Source: Rhabdochromatium marinum
GTDB taxonomy: Bacteria > Pseudomonadota > Gammaproteobacteria > Chromatiales > Chromatiaceae
Assembly: GCF_016583795.1 (NCBI RefSeq)
Contig: NZ_NRRS01000007.1
Span: 1 to 64,000, forward strand
Length of the DNA: 64,000 bases
Reading direction: 5' to 3'
In this document: one piece after another, positions 19,554 to 29,005 of the stretch
Numbering within the stretch: the first letter of the stretch is position 1
Layout: each line of letters begins with the position of its first letter
The notes under the pieces: generated by a model
The model's database searches: none
What the model saw: only the letters and a program-made list of their open reading frames with translations
What the model was told of the DNA's origin: nothing
Made by a program: the position numbers and the translations under genes

Positions 19554-21355
19554 CCGGCTGCCTGAATCTGCGCTGGTCGCTGGCGCTGCTTGATGGGCTG
19601 ATCCAGGGCGGTCTACGCCATCTGGTGCTTTCGCCCGGTTCGCGCTCTACTCCGGTGGTGCTGGCCGCCCGCCAGCGTCAGGCGCTCCAGCTCAGCCCCA
19701 TCCTTGATGAGCGCAGCGCGGCCTTCTTCGCGCTTGGCCTGGCCCGCGCGGGCCGCGCGCCGGTTGCCTTGCTGGCCACCTCCGGCAGCGCCCCGGCGCA
19801 CTGGTATCCGGCGGTGATCGAGGCCCATCACTGGGGGCTGCCGCTGCTGCTGCTCTCGGCGGATCGCCCGCCGCTGCTGCGCCACAGCGGTGCCAACCAA
19901 ACCATCGACCAAACCCGGCTATTCGGCGCTTATGTGCGCGAGTTTCACGACCCCGGCCTGCCCCGCCAGGAGGCCGACAGCCTCAAAGCCATCTACGCCC
20001 TGGGTCTGCGCGCTGCCTGGCGCAGTCGCGCGCCGCAGGCCGGGCCGGTGCACATCAATCTGCCGTTCGATGAACCTCTGGTTCCAGCCGGTGACTGCGA
20101 GCCGGAATGGTCTGAGCGGCCATCGCCGGCATCATCCAGCCCCCCCCCTGATGAACGCCAGGCATGCGCCACTGCGCCCCGCCATCACGCCTTCAGCCGC
20201 CATCACTTCAGCGTCCAAGGGGTTATGGTCTGTGGTCCCGCCAGTGCTGCCTCCACCGAGGAAGCCGAGGCCCTGTTGCGCTGCGCCCGCCAGCTCGGCA
20301 TCCCGCTGCTGGCCGATCCACTATCCGGCCTGCGCTTTGCCAGCGTGCCTGAGGTGGCACCAGCCCCCAACAACGGTCCAAACAGCAACCCTAACAGCGG
20401 CTCAAACAGCCCGCTGATCCGCCACTACGACGCCCTGTTGCGCAATCCAACAGTCGCAGCCCGGCTGCAACCGGACTGGGTACTGCGCTGCGGGCTGGCG
20501 CCGGTGTCGAAAACCCTGGGCCAGTGGCTCAGCGGCGTGCCCAGCTGGCTGCTGGGTTCGCAGACGCCTTGGTGCGATCCCGGCCATGATGTTCAGGGCG
20601 TGATCGCAGACAGTGCGCTGGCCCTGGCTGATAACCAACCCGCTCAACCGGCTGATCCTCATTGGCTGTCGCTCTGGCACCAGGCCGAGCAAGCCACAGC
20701 CGCGCTGGCCGAGGCACACCTGCACGCCAGCCCCTGGTGCGAAGCGCAGATGATCCAGCAACTGCTGGCTGCCATCCCCAGCGGCGAAGGCCTGCTGTGC
20801 GCCAATTCCCTACCCATCCGCCAACTCGACACCTGGTGCTACGCGCGCCAACAGCCCTTGCAGCTGTTCGGCAATCGGGGCGTCAGCGGCATCGACGGCC
20901 AGCTCTCGACCCTGGCTGGACTGAATGCCAGCGGCTTACCCACCTGGGGCCTGCTCGGGGATCTGTCCTTCTGCCATGATCTGAGCGGACTGTTGCTGGT
21001 CGCCGAGCTGCAACGCCCGCTGCTGGTCATTAACAATGGCGGCGGGCGCATTTTCGACTACCTGCCCCAAGGTCAGTTGCCAGAGCTTGAAACCTACTGG
21101 CGCACGCCGGTGACCCCCGATCTCGGCGCCCTGGTCAAGCCCTTTGGCCTGCGCCATCAGCAGGTGCGCAATGGCACTGAGTTCGCGGCCGCCCTGGCTG
21201 CGGCCCCCGCGCCCGGCCTGATTGAAATCGCTATTGATGCAGCACAAAGCCGGACCATGCACCTGGCCTACTGGCAGAAGGTCGCCACCGCTCCCTTAAT
21301 CGAAGCTGGCGCGACCGTTGCAACTGGCGCAACCGGTGCGGCAAACGGGCGTTGA
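19550..21355 (+). CDS. menD: 2-succinyl-5-enolpyruvyl-6-hydroxy-3-cyclohexene-1-carboxylate synthase MenD
   Basis: About 601 aa from GTG 19550, which overlaps the menF stop (GTGA). This start puts the conserved opening ([17 protein letters not shown]) at the N-terminus. MenD is a thiamine-diphosphate enzyme that adds 2-oxoglutarate to isochorismate. The N-terminal pyrimidine-binding domain shows LSPGSRSTP and [15 protein letters not shown]; the C-terminal domain shows [17 protein letters not shown] and [13 protein letters not shown]. It is slightly longer than typical MenD because of a low-complexity Asn/Ser/Pro insertion near the middle, around nucleotides 20360-20410. Confidence 0.93.
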   Translation: MTGCLNLRWSLALLDGLIQGGLRHLVLSPGSRSTPVVLAARQRQALQLSPILDERSAAFFALGLARAGRAPVALLATSGSAPAHWYPAVIEAHHWGLPLLLLSADRPPLLRHSGANQTIDQTRLFGAYVREFHDPGLPRQEADSLKAIYALGLRAAWRSRAPQAGPVHINLPFDEPLVPAGDCEPEWSERPSPASSSPPPDERQACATAPRHHAFSRHHFSVQGVMVCGPASAASTEEAEALLRCARQLGIPLLADPLSGLRFASVPEVAPAPNNGPNSNPNSGSNSPLIRHYDALLRNPTVAARLQPDWVLRCGLAPVSKTLGQWLSGVPSWLLGSQTPWCDPGHDVQGVIADSALALADNQPAQPADPHWLSLWHQAEQATAALAEAHLHASPWCEAQMIQQLLAAIPSGEGLLCANSLPIRQLDTWCYARQQPLQLFGNRGVSGIDGQLSTLAGLNASGLPTWGLLGDLSFCHDLSGLLLVAELQRPLLVINNGGGRIFDYLPQGQLPELETYWRTPVTPDLGALVKPFGLRHQQVRNGTEFAAALAAAPAPGLIEIAIDAAQSRTMHLAYWQKVATAPLIEAGATVATGATGAANGR

Positions 21356-21449
21356 GGCGCGCTTTTGGGCTAAAATTCCGCACCCGCATGCGTCCGGCTC
21401 GAAGCCACCGGCGCCAACCATCCGAATTCAATCCGCGCGGAGTCCGATC

Positions 21450-22355
21450 TTGACCACGCCCAACCTTGATGCCAACCCGGCATCCCAGAACAACCCCGCC
21501 AGTCCGAACCCTCCGGTCCATTCAGCCCAAGGGGCCATCACCTGGCAGCAGCCGGACGGACTTGACTATCAGGACATCCTCTATCATCAGGGCGACGGCA
21601 TCGCCCGGCTGACCATCAACCGCCCCGAGGTGCGTAACGCCTTTCGCCCCGAGACGATTCGCGAGCTGATCGACGCCTTTCACCGTGCCCATCAGGATCC
21701 GAGTATCGGCGTCATCATCCTGACCGGCGCCGGAGATCTGGCCTTTTCCTCGGGAGGCGATCAGCGCATCCGTGGTGAGGGCGGCTATCGCGATGGTGAT
21801 GGCGCTGAGCATCTGAATGTTCTGGATTTGCAACGCCAGATCCGCACCCTGCCCAAGCCGGTGGTGGCCATGGTGGCTGGCTATGCCATTGGTGGCGGCC
21901 ATGTGTTGCATCTGGTGTGCGACCTGACCATCGCCGCCGACAATGCCCGCTTTGGCCAGACTGGCCCCCGGGTTGGCAGCTTCGACGCCGGCTTTGGCGC
22001 CGGACTGCTGGCGCGCAATATCGGCATCAAAAAGGCCAAGGAAATCTGGTTCCTGTGCCGCCAGTACGACGCTGCAGAAGCCCTGGAAATGGGACTGGTC
22101 AATGCCGTAGTGCCGCTTGCCGAACTCGAAGCCGTCACTGTTAATTGGTGCCGGCAGATGCTGCGCCACTCGCCGACGGCGCTGCGGATGCTGAAAGCCG
22201 CCTTTAATGCCGACACCGATGGCCTGGCTGGTATTCAGGAGCTGGCGGGGCATGCCACCGGGCTTTACTATCAAACCCCCGAGGCTCAGGAAGGCCGCAA
22301 TGCCTACCTGGAAAAGCGCCCGCCTGATTTTGCGCGCTTTCCGCGCCGCGCCTAA
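21450..22355 (+). CDS. menB: 1,4-dihydroxy-2-naphthoyl-CoA synthase MenB
   Basis: About 301 aa. The best start is TTG 21450, which has GGAG at 21439-21442 seven bases upstream; an in-frame opening further upstream overlaps menD and has no family resemblance. MenB is a crotonase-fold enzyme that closes the second ring of o-succinylbenzoyl-CoA. Family signatures are [42 protein letters not shown] and [13 protein letters not shown]. The C-terminus ends in the usual basic tail ([13 protein letters not shown]). The first 25 or so residues are a low-complexity Asn/Pro/Ser leader. Confidence 0.92.
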   Translation: MTTPNLDANPASQNNPASPNPPVHSAQGAITWQQPDGLDYQDILYHQGDGIARLTINRPEVRNAFRPETIRELIDAFHRAHQDPSIGVIILTGAGDLAFSSGGDQRIRGEGGYRDGDGAEHLNVLDLQRQIRTLPKPVVAMVAGYAIGGGHVLHLVCDLTIAADNARFGQTGPRVGSFDAGFGAGLLARNIGIKKAKEIWFLCRQYDAAEALEMGLVNAVVPLAELEAVTVNWCRQMLRHSPTALRMLKAAFNADTDGLAGIQELAGHATGLYYQTPEAQEGRNAYLEKRPPDFARFPRRA

Positions 22356-22396
22356 GCACCGCGACTCCTGCCTCGACACACAGGTTTCAACACTGC

Positions 22397-23326
22397 ATGA
22401 AATCATCCACTGCTGCCGCCGTTCAGCCCCGCTGGGATCGCTTGCGTTTACACACCGGACACTGGATCAGCGCGGCGCGCCCGCGCACCCTGTTCCTGGC
22501 CGTCTCCCCGGTCATCGCCGGTCTGGCCCTGGCCTGGTTCCACACCGGCACCCTGGCCGTCTGGACAGCCCTAGGAACCCTGTTCGGCGCCACGGCCATA
22601 CAGATCGGCACCAATCTTTACAACGACGCCGCCGACTTCGAACGCGGCACCGACACGCCAGATCGCCTCGGGCCTGCCCGCGCTTCGGCCCAGGGCTGGT
22701 TCAGTTCCACTCAGGTCAAGCACGCCGCCCATCTGGTGTTTCTGACCGCCTTTCTGGTAGGGCTGCTGTTGGTGATCCGCGGCGGCTGGCCGATTTTTCT
22801 GCTGGGTCTGGCGGCGATTCTGGCCGGCTATGCCTACACCAGTGGCCCCAAACCCATTGCCTATGGCCCCTATGGTGAGCTCTTCGTGCTGGCGTTTTTC
22901 GGCATTGCCGCCGTCGCTGGCACCTATTATCTGCAAAGCCTGCAACTCAGTGCGGCGGCCCTGCTGCTCGGCAGCGCCTGCGGCCTGCCCTCGGCGGCTG
23001 TGCTGGTGCTCAACAATTATCGCGACTTCGACACTGACCAGCGCGCCGGTCGCCGCACGCTGAACCATCTGCTTGGCAAGGCCCGTGCCCGCCAGCTCTA
23101 TGCTGCGCTCCTGCTGGGTTGCGTGCCGCTGTTTCTGCTCAGTGCCCCCCTCGCCCACTCCTGGCCGGTACTGCTCGGGCTGCCGATGGCCATAGTGCTG
23201 ATCCGTCGCCTGTTCGCCGGCACCGAGGGTCGCCCGCTCAATGCCCTGCTGGGACAGACCGCGCTCTATCAAAGCCTGCTGGTGGTGCTGCTGGCCGGTG
23301 GCCTGGCCTGGCCGGCCTCGTCCTGA
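22397..23326 (+). CDS. menA: 1,4-dihydroxy-2-naphthoate polyprenyltransferase MenA
   Basis: 309-aa integral membrane UbiA-family prenyltransferase with about eight or nine hydrophobic segments. It joins the polyprenyl side chain to dihydroxynaphthoate in the cytoplasmic membrane. The two aspartate-rich motifs are present: NLYNDAADFERGTD near residue 75 and NNYRDFDTDQRAG near residue 210. Its position between menB and menC supports MenA rather than UbiA. It starts 41 bases after menB and ends 32 bases before the likely menC start. Confidence 0.93.
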   Translation: MKSSTAAAVQPRWDRLRLHTGHWISAARPRTLFLAVSPVIAGLALAWFHTGTLAVWTALGTLFGATAIQIGTNLYNDAADFERGTDTPDRLGPARASAQGWFSSTQVKHAAHLVFLTAFLVGLLLVIRGGWPIFLLGLAAILAGYAYTSGPKPIAYGPYGELFVLAFFGIAAVAGTYYLQSLQLSAAALLLGSACGLPSAAVLVLNNYRDFDTDQRAGRRTLNHLLGKARARQLYAALLLGCVPLFLLSAPLAHSWPVLLGLPMAIVLIRRLFAGTEGRPLNALLGQTALYQSLLVVLLAGGLAWPASS

Positions 23327-23358
23327 AGCGCGCGCCATCGGCTCTGATCACGCGCGCG

Positions 23359-24549
23359 ATGCGCCTGCACCTGCAACCCTATGCCCTGGCCCTGCGCAAT
23401 CCCTGGCGCAGTGCCCAGGGCACCCTGCGCGAACGACGCGGCTGGCTGGTCATCGCCGATGATGGCCGCCAGCCTGGCTATGGCGACTGTGCACCGCTGC
23501 CAGCCGCTGGCACCGAAACCCTCGCTGCGGCTGAATCCCGACTCAGTGCCTGGCAGGCGCAAGCACGCCAAGCGTCCCCCACGGCCCTGCTCGCAGCGCT
23601 GACCGCCGCCCTGCCCAGTGCCTCTCCGGCGGCGGATGCGGCCGTTGAATGCGCCCTGCTGGATCACCTCAGCCGCACCGCCGGGCAACCGCTGCGGGCG
23701 CACCTGCTCGCCGCCGCTGGGGCATACGAACGTCTGCCGGTCAATGGCGCGCTCGGCACCCTGATCAACTGCCAGCCAGCGATGGTGACTGCGGCTATCG
23801 CCACCGGGCTGCGGGTGCTCAAGCTCAAGGTTGGTACCGCCCCTGCGGCTGACGAAATCGCCCAGCTGCGCCAGCTGCTCGGCGTGCTGCCCGCCGGCGT
23901 GCAGCTACGCTTGGATGCCAATGGCGCTTGGAATCTTGCCACCGCTCAGGAGATGCTGTGCCGGTTGGCTGAATTGGAGGCGGAGCTGGAGGCCACGCAG
24001 CCTCCTGGGCACAGCGCCGGTGTGCGGCGCATCGAATCACTGGAAGAACCGCTGCACGATCCACAGGACGTTGTACTGGCGGAACTCCAAGCGGGCACTC
24101 CGATTGCGCTGGCACTGGATGAATCCTTGCCCCAGCGGCCCTGGCCACTCCAGGTCAGCGATCTGCCGGTGCGGCGCATTGTGCTCAAACCTCCGGTCCT
24201 TGGCGGTCTGCGCCCCAGCCTGGCACTCGCCACTGCTGCCCAGGCAGCCGGCATTGAGGTTGTCATCACTAGCCTGATCGATTCCGCCGCCGGACTCTGG
24301 GCCAGTGCTCAGCTCGCGGCGGCTGTTGCTGTTGGCGGTCTGACGGCCACGCGGCCTGCAGATGGAGATGCGGCTGCGGCTGCGGCTGCGGCTGCGGCTG
24401 CGGCTGAGAATAGCCCGGAGCTGTGCCATGGACTGGCAACTGCTGACTGGCTACGCAGCGACTTGGGCGCAACGCCACCGATTCGCGACGGAGCACTTGC
24501 ATTGGGCACCGCGCCTGGCAGTGGATTTATGCCTGGAGGTGCCACATGA
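23359..24549 (+). CDS. menC: o-Succinylbenzoate synthase MenC
   Basis: About 396 aa from ATG 23359, the first start after menA that gives the normal N-terminus (LQPYALALRNPWRSAQG). An enolase-superfamily dehydratase that makes o-succinylbenzoate. The barrel motifs are visible: LKLKVG (catalytic lysine strand), RLDANGAW (metal-binding aspartate), ESLEEPL and ALDESL (metal ligands), and IVLKPP (second lysine). Near the C-terminus a hexanucleotide tract encodes 12 alanines. The gene ends 12 bases before menH. Confidence 0.9.
   Translation: MRLHLQPYALALRNPWRSAQGTLRERRGWLVIADDGRQPGYGDCAPLPAAGTETLAAAESRLSAWQAQARQASPTALLAALTAALPSASPAADAAVECALLDHLSRTAGQPLRAHLLAAAGAYERLPVNGALGTLINCQPAMVTAAIATGLRVLKLKVGTAPAADEIAQLRQLLGVLPAGVQLRLDANGAWNLATAQEMLCRLAELEAELEATQPPGHSAGVRRIESLEEPLHDPQDVVLAELQAGTPIALALDESLPQRPWPLQVSDLPVRRIVLKPPVLGGLRPSLALATAAQAAGIEVVITSLIDSAAGLWASAQLAAAVAVGGLTATRPADGDAAAAAAAAAAAAENSPELCHGLATADWLRSDLGATPPIRDGALALGTAPGSGFMPGGAT
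24370..24405 (+). repeat. Hexanucleotide tandem repeat (GCGGCT x6) inside menC
   Basis: Six perfect copies of a 6-base unit encode 12 consecutive alanines close to the MenC C-terminus. Gain or loss of units would keep the frame, so it would alter linker length rather than switch the gene off. Confidence 0.9.
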
Positions 24550-24561
24550 ACCATAACCACT

Positions 24562-25347
24562 ATGTTGACGGGCTATCATAGCCGCTGGCTGGGAGCGACA
24601 CCGCACGCGCGCAGCGCTCAGGCACACTGGCTGTTATTGCATGGCTTTACCGGCACCGGTAGCGATTGGGCTGGCGTCTGGCCCAACTGTGAGCCAGCGC
24701 TGGCGATTGACCTGCCCGGTCACGGATGCAGCCCAGATCCCACCGGGGATTTCAGGCATGAGATTGCCCGCCTGTTGCGCGCATTACCGGCCAGCATCGA
24801 CAGCCTCGCCGGCTATTCGCTTGGTGGACGTATCGCGCTGTCATTGATGGCCAGTGCTCCAGAACGTTTTCAACGCCTGTTGATTCTGAGCGCTCATCCC
24901 GGCCTTGGCAGTGCTGCCGAGCGCCACGCCCGGCGCGCACAGGACCAAGGCTGGATCGACAAGCTGCGCCAGCAGGACATCCGCCGCTTTGCTGCGGCCT
25001 GGCAGCGCCAGGCACTGTTTCGCACCCAGGCCATCCGCGCCCCTGCCGCTGTCCGAGCCCAGCACCATCAGCGCCTGGCACAAAGGCCCGAAGGATTGGC
25101 ACGCAATCTTGCCTGCTTCGGTCTGGGACAAATGCCCCCGACCTGGACCGCTATCCGTGCCTTTGCCGGTGACCTGTATTGGATCAGTGGCCGTGAAGAC
25201 AGCAAATTCAGCGCCATCGGTGAGCAGGTGCGCCAGCAGCGCCCATCAACGCCGCACGCCATCATCGACCACTGTGGGCATAATCCACTGATTGAAGCTC
25301 CGGAAGCTTTGCATCACCGGATGCTGTCACTGTGCGGTCGGTGTTGA
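24562..25347 (+). CDS. menH: 2-succinyl-6-hydroxy-2,4-cyclohexadiene-1-carboxylate synthase MenH
   Basis: 261-aa alpha/beta hydrolase. Visible motifs are LLLHGFTGTGSDW (oxyanion loop), DLPGHG, the nucleophile elbow GYSLGGR, and a C-terminal DHCGHNP carrying the catalytic histidine. MenH eliminates pyruvate from the MenD product. The gene follows menC by 12 bases and closes the men cluster. The usual next enzyme, MenE, which activates o-succinylbenzoate with CoA, is not next to it. Confidence 0.88.
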   Translation: MLTGYHSRWLGATPHARSAQAHWLLLHGFTGTGSDWAGVWPNCEPALAIDLPGHGCSPDPTGDFRHEIARLLRALPASIDSLAGYSLGGRIALSLMASAPERFQRLLILSAHPGLGSAAERHARRAQDQGWIDKLRQQDIRRFAAAWQRQALFRTQAIRAPAAVRAQHHQRLAQRPEGLARNLACFGLGQMPPTWTAIRAFAGDLYWISGREDSKFSAIGEQVRQQRPSTPHAIIDHCGHNPLIEAPEALHHRMLSLCGRC

Positions 25348-25427
25348 CTGATCGGCTGAAGCGGCTGGTCAACAGTCGGCAGAATCCTCAGGATTATCTG
25401 GAGTTGCGGATTGTTTTGAGCCCATGC

Positions 25428-26048
25428 TCACACGAGACCATGTAGTTTAGCGAATGGATCCCAACTGGAATCTCGGCACCATTGGTACTCAGCCCGCAGA
25501 GCCGTTTTATCGGCCGTTTCTTGTCCAAGTAGCTTTTGAATGAGCGCTAGCGACATGTCTATGCCGGCCGAAATGCCCGAAGACGTGAAAAACTTGCCAT
25601 CTTCCACCCACCGCGCTTGTTTTTTCCATATCACTGCCGAGCTTTGTGAAGTAACCCACTCAAACGCCATTTTATTTGTCGTTGCGCACACTCCATCAAG
25701 AATACCAGCCTTCGCCAACAGTGCACTTCCTGTGCATACTGAAGTTACATATTCCGCACCTTTAGCTTGTTCTTGCAACCAAGACAACATGGACTCGTTA
25801 TAAACTTCCCTGCGTGTTCCTTGGCCGCCTGGCACCAACAGGATGTCATACCGGACAGCGTCACCAAATGAATGGTCAACGACCGATTTTGGCCCTTGCC
25901 TACTCGCTACAGTCTGTCCATCTTCAGAAACCATGCGAATATCGAAATGCTCTCTAGCAATTCCAAACATCTCAACCGGACCAAACACATCAAGAAGTTC
26001 GAATTCAGGAAATAGAACAACGCCAATAGTTCTTTTCAAAACAATCAT
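25428..26048 (-). CDS. DJ-1/PfpI family protein (GlxA/isonitrile-hydratase-like)
   Basis: 206 aa. The class I glutamine-amidotransferase-like fold of DJ-1/PfpI proteins is clear: IGVVLFPEFELLDVFGP at the N-terminus, DILLVPGGQGTRR, and the nucleophile elbow TSVCTGS with C105, followed by ATTNKMAFEW and FTSSGISAGIDM. No AraC-type DNA-binding domain follows, so it is an enzyme-like or stress protein rather than a GlxA regulator. Base composition is visibly AT-richer than the men genes alongside, as it is in the next ORF, which hints at a separate origin. Confidence 0.85.
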   Translation of the reverse strand: MIVLKRTIGVVLFPEFELLDVFGPVEMFGIAREHFDIRMVSEDGQTVASRQGPKSVVDHSFGDAVRYDILLVPGGQGTRREVYNESMLSWLQEQAKGAEYVTSVCTGSALLAKAGILDGVCATTNKMAFEWVTSQSSAVIWKKQARWVEDGKFFTSSGISAGIDMSLALIQKLLGQETADKTALRAEYQWCRDSSWDPFAKLHGLV

Positions 26049-26090
26049 TCTCCAACTGAAATAACCCCCACCGGCAACCCGATTATGTGT

Positions 26091-26510
26091 TTACATCACG
26101 ACTGAAAAATTAAACATTCCATTTTCACTTTTTGCTCTATTTGCAAATTGAAGGCTTTCTGTTAACTCCCTAACGATCTCTTCATGATCATTATCGAAAA
26201 GCCCAAACCGAACACCTTTCTCAGAAAGATGGGATATGACTTTTTCGAGCATTTCTACTGCATCGGATCCTGAGACCCATACCCCTTTTTTAGCCATCAA
26301 CTCGTCTGTTGACTCCATACCTTCAGGTAAATCATCAGACATATTGTATTGCATATCGGTAAAATCTTGTGTTGCCTCAAAATTGACGACATTGAGACTT
26401 TTTGTAATCTTATCTAGCTTCTTCGAATGTTTGTATATAGCGCATTTATCTGACTCGTCTGAATCGACCTTCCCGTTAATGAGGACGTTTGCCCATAGTG
26501 CTGTGCTCAT
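26091..26510 (-). CDS. Unrecognised small acidic protein
   Basis: About 139 aa from ATG 26510 (MSTALWANVLINGKV...); an upstream in-frame ATG at 26546 is possible. No family is recognised. The protein is acidic, has no membrane segment, and includes a stretch reading as two helices (SDAVEMLEKVISHLSEKGVRF, EEIVRELTESLQFANRAK). The coding sequence is AT-rich compared with neighbours and the ribosome-binding site is poor. It lies between the DJ-1/PfpI gene and the chemoreceptor gene, all on the - strand. Confidence 0.6.
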   Translation of the reverse strand: MSTALWANVLINGKVDSDESDKCAIYKHSKKLDKITKSLNVVNFEATQDFTDMQYNMSDDLPEGMESTDELMAKKGVWVSGSDAVEMLEKVISHLSEKGVRFGLFDNDHEEIVRELTESLQFANRAKSENGMFNFSVVM

Positions 26511-26551
26511 ATTTTTTCTTACACATAAAGTCATGCACCCGGTCATCTAGC

Positions 26552-28198
26552 TCAGGATGCGGTTCCCACCTTGAACTGACTCACCAGAGTATGCAATTCG
26601 GCACCGAGTCTAGAAAGTTCATGACTGGACGATGCGGTGTGCTCGGTGTTTTGTGCTGTCTCGGTGGATAGATCCGAGATATTGACCACATTGCGGTCGA
26701 TTTCATGCGCAACAGTTGCCTGCTCTTCTGCGGCGCTTGCGATCTGGGTATTCATGTCGCGAATCCTGCCAATGGATTGTACGATCTGATCCAGGGATCG
26801 CTGCGCCTGGGTTGCCTCCTCCAACGTCTCCTGGGTCAGCGTCTCGCCGTGCTCGATCGCACTCACAGCTTCCTGGGCGCCTGAACGCAGCCGCTCGATC
26901 ATCGTCTGGATCTCGCTCGTTGACACCTGAGTCCGGTTGGCCAGGCTTCGAACCTCGTCGGCGACCACCGCGAAACCGCGCCCCATCTCTCCCGCGCGGG
27001 CGGCCTCAATAGCCGCGTTCAGAGCAAGCAAATTGGTCTGTTCAGCAATACCACGAATCACGTCCACCACGCTGCCGATGGCAACGCTCTCATCGTTGAA
27101 CCGCCGGATGCGTTCCGCGATCTGCTCAACCTCCGCTGCAAGACGCTGATTGGCCTGCATGGCCCGATTGACTGTCTCGCTACTCGCACGCGAGTGGCCG
27201 TCCGCATCGAAGGCTGCCGAGGCGGCCTCTTCCGCGTTCCTGGCGATCTCCTGGATGGTCGCGGACATTTCAGTGACAGCGGTCGCAACCTGCTGAGTCT
27301 CGTTGCGCTGCCTGCCCATCATCTCTGTATTGGACCGAGTCACTGCGGAGAGCTCTTCGGCCGCCGAGGCAATCTCAGTCGTAGCCTGACCAACGGCGAT
27401 CACCATGCGTTCGGTCTTGCTGACGAACTGATTGAAGCCCGACGCCATTTCGGCGACTTCGTCCTTGCCACTGGTGTCCAGCCGGCGCGTGAGGTCTCCC
27501 TCGCCACTGGCGATATCCACCATCGTAAGGGCGGCGTCATGAATGGGTGCCACCACGGAGCGCGCGGTCAGGGTGGTGATCAGAATCAGGCCGAGCAGCA
27601 GCGGTACGCCGAATCCGGCCATGAGCATGGCATTTTTCTGGAAGGCGGTGTCCACATCGTCGACATAGATCCCCGCACCGACCACCCAGCCCCAGTCGCG
27701 AAAGGTCTCGATGTAGCCGATCTTGGGCACGGGCTTGGTGTCTCCTCCTCTGGGCCACACGTAGGTGACGATGCCCTTGCCGTCGTCGCGTGACTTCTGC
27801 CACATTTCCTTGTGATAGAGCTTGCCGTTGGCGTCCTTGAGCGACAGCAGACTTTTACCGGCCAGATCAGGTTTAAAGGGGTGCATGACGTTTTTACCGT
27901 CTAGGCCGTCGACCCAAAAATAGTTGTTTCCCTCAAAACGCAGGCCAGCGAGCGCGCGCAGCGCGGCAGCCTTGGCGTCAGCCTCCGAGAATTCGCCCTT
28001 CAATGCGCGCTGACGATAATCGATGGCAATACTCTTGGCGGTTTCCACTAGTCGGGTGACCTGCTCGATCTTCTGCTCCATCAGAATGGAGCGGATTTCG
28101 AGCAGTGCGAGCGTGAGCCCAATCGCGAAACCGAGCGTAACGAAACCGGAAATGATCCAGAGTCGACGATTAATACTGATATGACGTAATAGATTCAT
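26552..28198 (-). CDS. Methyl-accepting chemotaxis protein with single Cache domain
   Basis: About 548 aa from ATG 28198. Order: N-terminal membrane segment (about 13-35), periplasmic single-Cache (Cache_2-like) domain including [16 protein letters not shown] and [15 protein letters not shown], second membrane segment (about 190-212), HAMP domain, then the cytoplasmic signalling region with the hairpin tip ([31 protein letters not shown]). It should sense a small periplasmic ligand, often an organic acid for this Cache type, and control CheA. No che genes are nearby, so it is an orphan receptor feeding a pathway encoded elsewhere. Confidence 0.92.
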   Translation of the reverse strand: MNLLRHISINRRLWIISGFVTLGFAIGLTLALLEIRSILMEQKIEQVTRLVETAKSIAIDYRQRALKGEFSEADAKAAALRALAGLRFEGNNYFWVDGLDGKNVMHPFKPDLAGKSLLSLKDANGKLYHKEMWQKSRDDGKGIVTYVWPRGGDTKPVPKIGYIETFRDWGWVVGAGIYVDDVDTAFQKNAMLMAGFGVPLLLGLILITTLTARSVVAPIHDAALTMVDIASGEGDLTRRLDTSGKDEVAEMASGFNQFVSKTERMVIAVGQATTEIASAAEELSAVTRSNTEMMGRQRNETQQVATAVTEMSATIQEIARNAEEAASAAFDADGHSRASSETVNRAMQANQRLAAEVEQIAERIRRFNDESVAIGSVVDVIRGIAEQTNLLALNAAIEAARAGEMGRGFAVVADEVRSLANRTQVSTSEIQTMIERLRSGAQEAVSAIEHGETLTQETLEEATQAQRSLDQIVQSIGRIRDMNTQIASAAEEQATVAHEIDRNVVNISDLSTETAQNTEHTASSSHELSRLGAELHTLVSQFKVGTAS

Positions 28199-28920
28199 CT
28201 GTGCACCAGGGAGACGAGAATAAGGACAACGTACCTCCAACGGATCGGATCACGCTTGGAAGCGGGGTAAAAGCCAAGGGTGTTTATCAAGAACACGGAT
28301 CATCGCCAACATCTTTGTGTGCTGTAGCGGATACTAAAGCTGTAGCGGATACCAGCCCTTTTAATGCGCATAAAAACAACATTAAAAATCAAATGGTTAC
28401 AATATAAGGTGATCCTGGCAATCCTTGAACCTAGCGATCGCGCGCAAGCACTTTGAAGAAAAATCAAGGGATTGCAACCGGACACATTTCGCCACCTTAA
28501 AAGGGCTGCTGTACAGAGACCCCTTAGACCGCTGTCACCCAACCAGATCACGATAAACCCATCTTCGCGGCCCGATGATACCGCACTCCTGACCGATGCA
28601 CCTCAGCGACCACAGTCTCAGCCAGATCATGATGGGCACGCGCGGCGAGGCCGGATCGCGCACCTTCACCTTACTGGCCAGCGCGATCGAAACCTGAAAG
28701 CACCGCTGTCAGATGCTTCAGCATCGGTCACATTTTGTCAGCTATAGGCGCTGAAAGCGTAGCTTTTGCAGCTACTGCTGCAGCACCTAGCATCGTTCAC
28801 GCAGCGCTGTTATCTGCTACCACACTTTACCCGCAGCAATGCCACCCCGAAGCGATGCGCAGAAACGCGCGTGCGACCCGCCCTCTTCGTCTTTACTCCA
28901 TTGATAAGCAGTGCTCAGAG
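28199..28920. other. Intergenic stretch without a convincing gene
   Basis: About 720 bases between divergently transcribed genes. Short open frames exist on both strands but none shows a recognisable family. A 14-base direct repeat (GCTGTAGCGGATAC) occurs at about 28322 and 28340. A short + strand frame near 28620-28695 looks protein-like but has no start and may be a gene remnant. Confidence 0.5.
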
Positions 28921-28925
28921 CCAAA

Positions 28926-28937
28926 ATTGTCGACAAT
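28926..28937. promoter_or_regulatory. Palindromic operator candidate 1 (prp regulator)
   Basis: ATTGTCGACAAT is a perfect 12-base palindrome. A second copy with one mismatch lies at 28989-29000, with the centres 63 bases apart, or six helical turns. The copies flank a promoter-like sequence. This is the expected arrangement for autorepression by the dimeric FadR-type regulator encoded directly downstream. Confidence 0.6.
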
Positions 28938-28942
28938 CTAGC

Positions 28943-28971
28943 TTGCCATTCGCGAAGAAATTCGCTAACCT
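28943..28971 (+). promoter_or_regulatory. Candidate promoter of the gntR-prpBC(D) operon
   Basis: TTGCCA at 28943-28948 and TAACCT at 28966-28971 are 17 bases apart. The -35 is good and the -10 weak. It lies between the two palindromes, consistent with a repressed promoter. Confidence 0.4.
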
Positions 28972-28988
28972 GCCTTTATTCTGCTTTG

Positions 28989-29000
28989 ATTGTCGACAAC
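28989..29000. promoter_or_regulatory. Palindromic operator candidate 2
   Basis: ATTGTCGACAAC repeats the upstream palindrome with one change and ends 5 bases before the regulator ATG. Protein bound here could also block ribosome access to the start. Confidence 0.6.
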
Positions 29001-29005
29001 TACTC

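Noticed and set aside
28472-28747. 91-aa open frame in the chemoreceptor/prp gap
   Set aside because: Low-complexity composition, no family resemblance and no good ribosome-binding site.
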